Assembly: GCA_965247735.1 (NCBI GenBank)
Contig: CBDFHN010000002.1
Location: 4,588,001-4,652,000, forward strand
Length of the DNA stretch: 64,000 nt
DNA from: JAOXRU01 sp965247735
Lineage (GTDB): Bacteria > Bacteroidota > Bacteroidia > Flavobacteriales > Flavobacteriaceae
Direction of reading: 5' to 3'
Each line of letters begins with the position of its first letter. The stretch's first letter is position 1. The notes beneath the pieces are model-generated. The model made no database searches, had not been told where the DNA came from, and saw only the letters and a list, made by a program, of their open reading frames with translations. Positions 60,637-64,000 of the stretch are shown piece by piece. Made by a program: the position numbers and the translations under genes.

Positions 60637-63600
60637 CTAGTTTTGATTCTTAGTATCAATCCACGTTTTAGCATTTTCAAAAGCAGCAAGCCATGGACTT
60701 ACTTCATCTTGCCTATTTGCAGGGTAATTGGCCCAGTTCCATTGGAAAGTTGAACGTTCTATATGTGGCATCATTACCAAGTGGCGACCGTTTTTTGAGG
60801 TCATCATAGCTGTATTGTAATCCGATCCGTTTGGATTAGAAGGATACGCATCATAGCCATATTTAGCAACAATCTGGTATTGATCTTCTGGCATTGGTAA
60901 ATTAAATTTACCTTCACCATGAGAAATCCAAACTCCTAGGGTAGATCCTGCTAATCCAGAAAGCATTACCGAGTTGTTTTCTTGAATGGTTACAGATGTA
61001 AAGTTACTCTCATGCTTTTGAGATTCGTTATGATGTAACTTTCCATGTGTTTTATGCTCAGGATTAATCAATTCCAATTCCATAAACAGTTGACATCCAT
61101 TACAGATACCTACAGAAAGTGTGTCTTCTCTTTTAAAGAAATTCTGCAAAGCTGTTTTTGCTTTTTCATTGTATAAGAAAGCTCCTGCCCATCCCTTAGC
61201 TGAACCTAGCACATCTGAATTTGAGAATCCACCAACAGCACCAATAAATTGAATGTCTTCTAGGGTTTCACGACCAGAAATTAAATCGGTCATATGAACA
61301 TCTTTTACATCAAAACCAGCTAAAAACATAGCATTTGCCATCTCACGCTCAGAATTAGATCCTTTTTCGCGAATAATAGCAGCTTTTGGTCTTGGCTTGC
61401 TAGCATCAATTACTGGAAGCTTACCCGTAAAATTACTAGGAAAGGTAAACTGTAATGGTTGGTTTTTATAGTTGTTAAAACGATCTGTAGCTTTATCATT
61501 AGCACATTGTTTTTGATCCAATAAATACGATGTTTTGTACCAAGTATCGCGTAGTCTCGCAATATCAAAATCTAAAACTTCTCCATTATTAGTAATGCTA
61601 ACTTTAGTACTGGTAACTGCTGTACCAATTTCGTAATATGTGATATTGTTTGCAGAAAGAATATCAGTAATGTCATCTGCATCACTTTGGAAAATAATTC
61701 CGTTATTTTCAGCGAACAAAACTTTTATAGTATCTGCTTCACCTAAAGCAGAAAGATCAAGTTCTAATCCAATTTGTTCTTGAGCGAAACACAATTCTAA
61801 TAAAGAAGTAATTAATCCACCAGAAGCAACATCGTGTCCTGCTAAGATTTTACCATCTTTAATAAGTTGTTGTATAGTGTTGAACGTATTTTTAAAGCTA
61901 GCAGCATCTTTTATCGTAGGTGTTGCTGTACCTATTTTATTTAGTACCTGTGCAAAAGCAGAACCACCAAGTTTAAAATCGTCTTGAGAAAGGTTAATAT
62001 AGTATACCTTGTTTCCTGTTTTGTTTTGTAAAACAGGCTCTACCACTTTGGTAATATCATTACAATTACCAGCAGCAGATATCACAACAGTACCAGGAGA
62101 AATTACTTCTTCATTTGGGTACTTTTGTTTCATAGATAAAGAGTCTTTACCTGTAGGAACGTTAACACCTAATGCTATAGCAAAATCAGAAATTCCTTTT
62201 ACTGCTTCATACAAACGAGCATCTTCACCTTCATTCTTACAAGGCCACATCCAGTTTGCAGAAAGGGATACACTTTGTAATCCATCTTTTAATGGTGCCC
62301 ATATAATATTAGATAAAGCTTCTGCAATAGCATTTCTACTTCCAGCAGTAGCATCTATTAAAGCGCTAATTGGAGCATGACCAATAGTAGTAGCAATACC
62401 TTCTTTTCCTTTATAATCTAGTGCCATTACTCCAACATTATTTAGTGGAAGTTGTAATGGACCAGCACATTGTTGTTTGGCAACTTTACCACCAACACAT
62501 CTATCTACTTTATTGGTTAACCAATCTTTACAAGCAACAGACTCTAGCTGTAATACTTGATCTAGGTAGTTGTGTATTTTACTAGAATCGTAAGTAATAG
62601 TGTCATAATTACGGGTAATAGTAGTATCTGTCATGATTGTTTTTGGAGAACTTCCAAACATATCTGACAATTCTAAATCCATTGGTTTTTCTCCAGTAGT
62701 TTTAGATTCAAAAGTAAATCTATCATTTGTAGTAACGTCACCAACTTCGTACATTGGCGAACGTTCACGATCTGCAATACGTTGTAATGTATCGATATCT
62801 TTTTTTCCGATAACAAGCCCCATACGTTCTTGAGATTCGTTTCCGATAATCTCTTTTGCAGATAGCGTAGGGTCACCAACAGGAAGTTTATCCAAATCGA
62901 TGTTTCCACCAGTTTCTTCAATTAATTCTGATAGGCAGTTTAAGTGTCCACCAGCACCATGATCATGGATAGAAACTACAGGGTTGATATCGTTTTCTAC
63001 CATACCACGAATGGCATTAGCAGCACGTTTTTGCATTTCTGGGTTAGAACGTTGTATGGCATTTAGTTCTATTCCTGAACTAAACTCTCCAGTATCAGCT
63101 GATGAAACTGCAGCACCACCCATTCCAATTCTATAATTATCACCACCAAGGATTACAATTTTGTCTCCTTCTTTTGGGTCGTCTTTAAGAGCTTGTTCTG
63201 CCTTAGCATATCCGATACCACCAGCTTGCATAATTACTTTATCGAAACCTAATTTTCTAGCCTCTTCTTCATGCTCAAAAGTAAGTACAGATCCAGTAAT
63301 AAGTGGCTGCCCAAATTTGTTTCCAAAATCAGAAGCTCCATTAGAAGCTTTAATTAAAATATCCATTGGAGTTTGGTACAACCATTTTCTTTCAGTCATG
63401 GCTTGTTCCCAAGGTCTATTTTCTTCTAAACGAGAATAAGAAGTCATATAAACTGCTGTACCAGCTAAAGGAAGTGATCCTCTACCACCAGCAAGACGGT
63501 CTCTAATTTCTCCACCAGCTCCAGTTGCTGCACCATTAAATGGTTCTACTGTAGTTGGGAAGTTGTGTGTTTCTGCTTTTAGTGAAATAACCGAGTCAAA

Positions 63601-63999
63601 AGCTGTTTCTTGATAAAAATCTGGCTTGTCGGCAGTTTTTGGTGCAAATTGTGTAACCGTTGGGCCTTCAATAAAAGCAACATTATCTTTATATGCTGAT
63701 ACAATTCCTTGTGGTGTTTCAGCTGATGTTTTTTTAATCAGTTTAAAGAGCGATGTAGGCATCTCTTCACCATCGATGATAAAAGTACCATTGAATATTT
63801 TATGACGACAGTGTTCAGAATTTACCTGTGAGAATCCAAATACTTCAGAATCGGTAAGTTTCCTTCCAATTTTTTTAGCAATATCTTCTAGATATTTTAC
63901 CTCTTCGTCATTTAATGCTAAACCTTCTTGTTTGTTATAAGCAGCAATATCATCTATTTCTAAGATGGCTTCTGGTTTTACATTTACTACAAAAATATC
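60637..63999 (-). CDS. purL: Phosphoribosylformylglycinamidine synthase, 5' end beyond the window
   Basis: The minus-strand frame is open from the window end to the stop at 60637, giving 1120 residues of a protein usually about 1220 long. It makes formylglycinamidine ribonucleotide in purine synthesis, in the large single-chain form. FSQVNSEHCRHKIF, near the truncated start, and LKAETHNFPTTVEPFNGAATG mark the first synthase domain; HDVASGGLITSL the second. The C-terminal glutaminase domain has the nucleophile Cys in VGICNGCQLF and the His/Glu pair in MMPHIERSTFQW. Frame continuity across the internal ATG at 63762 shows that it is not the real start. It is unrelated to the neighbouring accessory genes. 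Confidence 0.96.
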   Translation of the reverse strand, partial: DIFVVNVKPEAILEIDDIAAYNKQEGLALNDEEVKYLEDIAKKIGRKLTDSEVFGFSQVNSEHCRHKIFNGTFIIDGEEMPTSLFKLIKKTSAETPQGIVSAYKDNVAFIEGPTVTQFAPKTADKPDFYQETAFDSVISLKAETHNFPTTVEPFNGAATGAGGEIRDRLAGGRGSLPLAGTAVYMTSYSRLEENRPWEQAMTERKWLYQTPMDILIKASNGASDFGNKFGQPLITGSVLTFEHEEEARKLGFDKVIMQAGGIGYAKAEQALKDDPKEGDKIVILGGDNYRIGMGGAAVSSADTGEFSSGIELNAIQRSNPEMQKRAANAIRGMVENDINPVVSIHDHGAGGHLNCLSELIEETGGNIDLDKLPVGDPTLSAKEIIGNESQERMGLVIGKKDIDTLQRIADRERSPMYEVGDVTTNDRFTFESKTTGEKPMDLELSDMFGSSPKTIMTDTTITRNYDTITYDSSKIHNYLDQVLQLESVACKDWLTNKVDRCVGGKVAKQQCAGPLQLPLNNVGVMALDYKGKEGIATTIGHAPISALIDATAGSRNAIAEALSNIIWAPLKDGLQSVSLSANWMWPCKNEGEDARLYEAVKGISDFAIALGVNVPTGKDSLSMKQKYPNEEVISPGTVVISAAGNCNDITKVVEPVLQNKTGNKVYYINLSQDDFKLGGSAFAQVLNKIGTATPTIKDAASFKNTFNTIQQLIKDGKILAGHDVASGGLITSLLELCFAQEQIGLELDLSALGEADTIKVLFAENNGIIFQSDADDITDILSANNITYYEIGTAVTSTKVSITNNGEVLDFDIARLRDTWYKTSYLLDQKQCANDKATDRFNNYKNQPLQFTFPSNFTGKLPVIDASKPRPKAAIIREKGSNSEREMANAMFLAGFDVKDVHMTDLISGRETLEDIQFIGAVGGFSNSDVLGSAKGWAGAFLYNEKAKTALQNFFKREDTLSVGICNGCQLFMELELINPEHKTHGKLHHNESQKHESNFTSVTIQENNSVMLSGLAGSTLGVWISHGEGKFNLPMPEDQYQIVAKYGYDAYPSNPNGSDYNTAMMTSKNGRHLVMMPHIERSTFQWNWANYPANRQDEVSPWLAAFENAKTWIDTKNQN

Positions 64000-64000
64000 T

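Overview
The window is about 64 kb of AT-rich DNA from a member of the Flavobacteriaceae (Bacteroidota), probably marine. I infer this from a type II-C cas9-cas1-cas2 locus with a 46-bp repeat, Bacteroidota-type TAnnTTTG promoter boxes, many lipoproteins with short LxxC lipoboxes, 2TM-domain proteins between a LytS-type kinase and a LytTR regulator, and a flavobacterial fatty-acid oxidation operon. I cannot fix the genus. No tRNA or rRNA gene was seen.

Positions 1-1266 hold two broken copies of a metzincin-like peptidase C-terminus, each followed by a paralogous small lipoprotein. This looks like a decaying array of toxin C-termini and candidate immunity genes.

Positions 1350-10420 hold a type II-C CRISPR-Cas locus. 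The right part of the array is regular: 16 full 46-bp repeats with 15 spacers of 30 bp. The left part is rearranged into 233-bp expanded units in which the repeat is split by a constant insert and followed by a constant 89-bp block. cas2, cas1 and a long cas9 (1549 aa) lie on the minus strand. A tracrRNA with a perfect TAnnTTTG promoter box diverges from cas9, and its 3' terminator hairpin is present a second time without an anti-repeat.

Positions 10613-11585 hold a tiny lipoprotein, about 37 copies of an 8-bp tandem repeat, and one copy each of two dispersed repeat families that look like structured RNAs. Positions 11586-16072 hold a DUF2141 protein, a TPR protein, a LytS-type kinase fused to a 2TM domain, four free 2TM proteins in tandem and a LytTR regulator. 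Positions 16272-29434, all on the minus strand, hold a LETM1-like protein, a YceI lipoprotein, and a set of exported peptidases and propeller proteins (S9, BNR/VPS10, PepSY, YdeI, M1, M28, TolB-NTF2 fusion). Positions 29592-33749 (plus) hold an alpha/beta hydrolase, two tandem LuxR-type regulators and a large lipoprotein.

Positions 33888-44494 (minus) hold a PLP decarboxylase and a beta-oxidation operon (MarR regulator, FadB/J-like, thiolase, acyl-CoA dehydrogenase), with an acyl-CoA ligase just upstream. Each of the two gaps between the oxidation genes carries a 23S-IVS-type four-helix-bundle ORF flanked by inverted repeats. Positions 44701-54629 hold an NtrC-type two-component system divergent from a MacAB-like efflux operon. 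Positions 54677-60328 hold an acetyltransferase, two paralogous M43 metalloprotease lipoproteins around a GH125 mannosidase, and an MBL-fold lipoprotein. The right edge is purL, cut by the window end.

The items most worth a second look are the expanded-repeat section of the CRISPR array, the duplicated tracrRNA tail, the covarying dispersed RNA-like repeats, the IVS-like elements in the fatty-acid operon, and the toxin/immunity remnant array.
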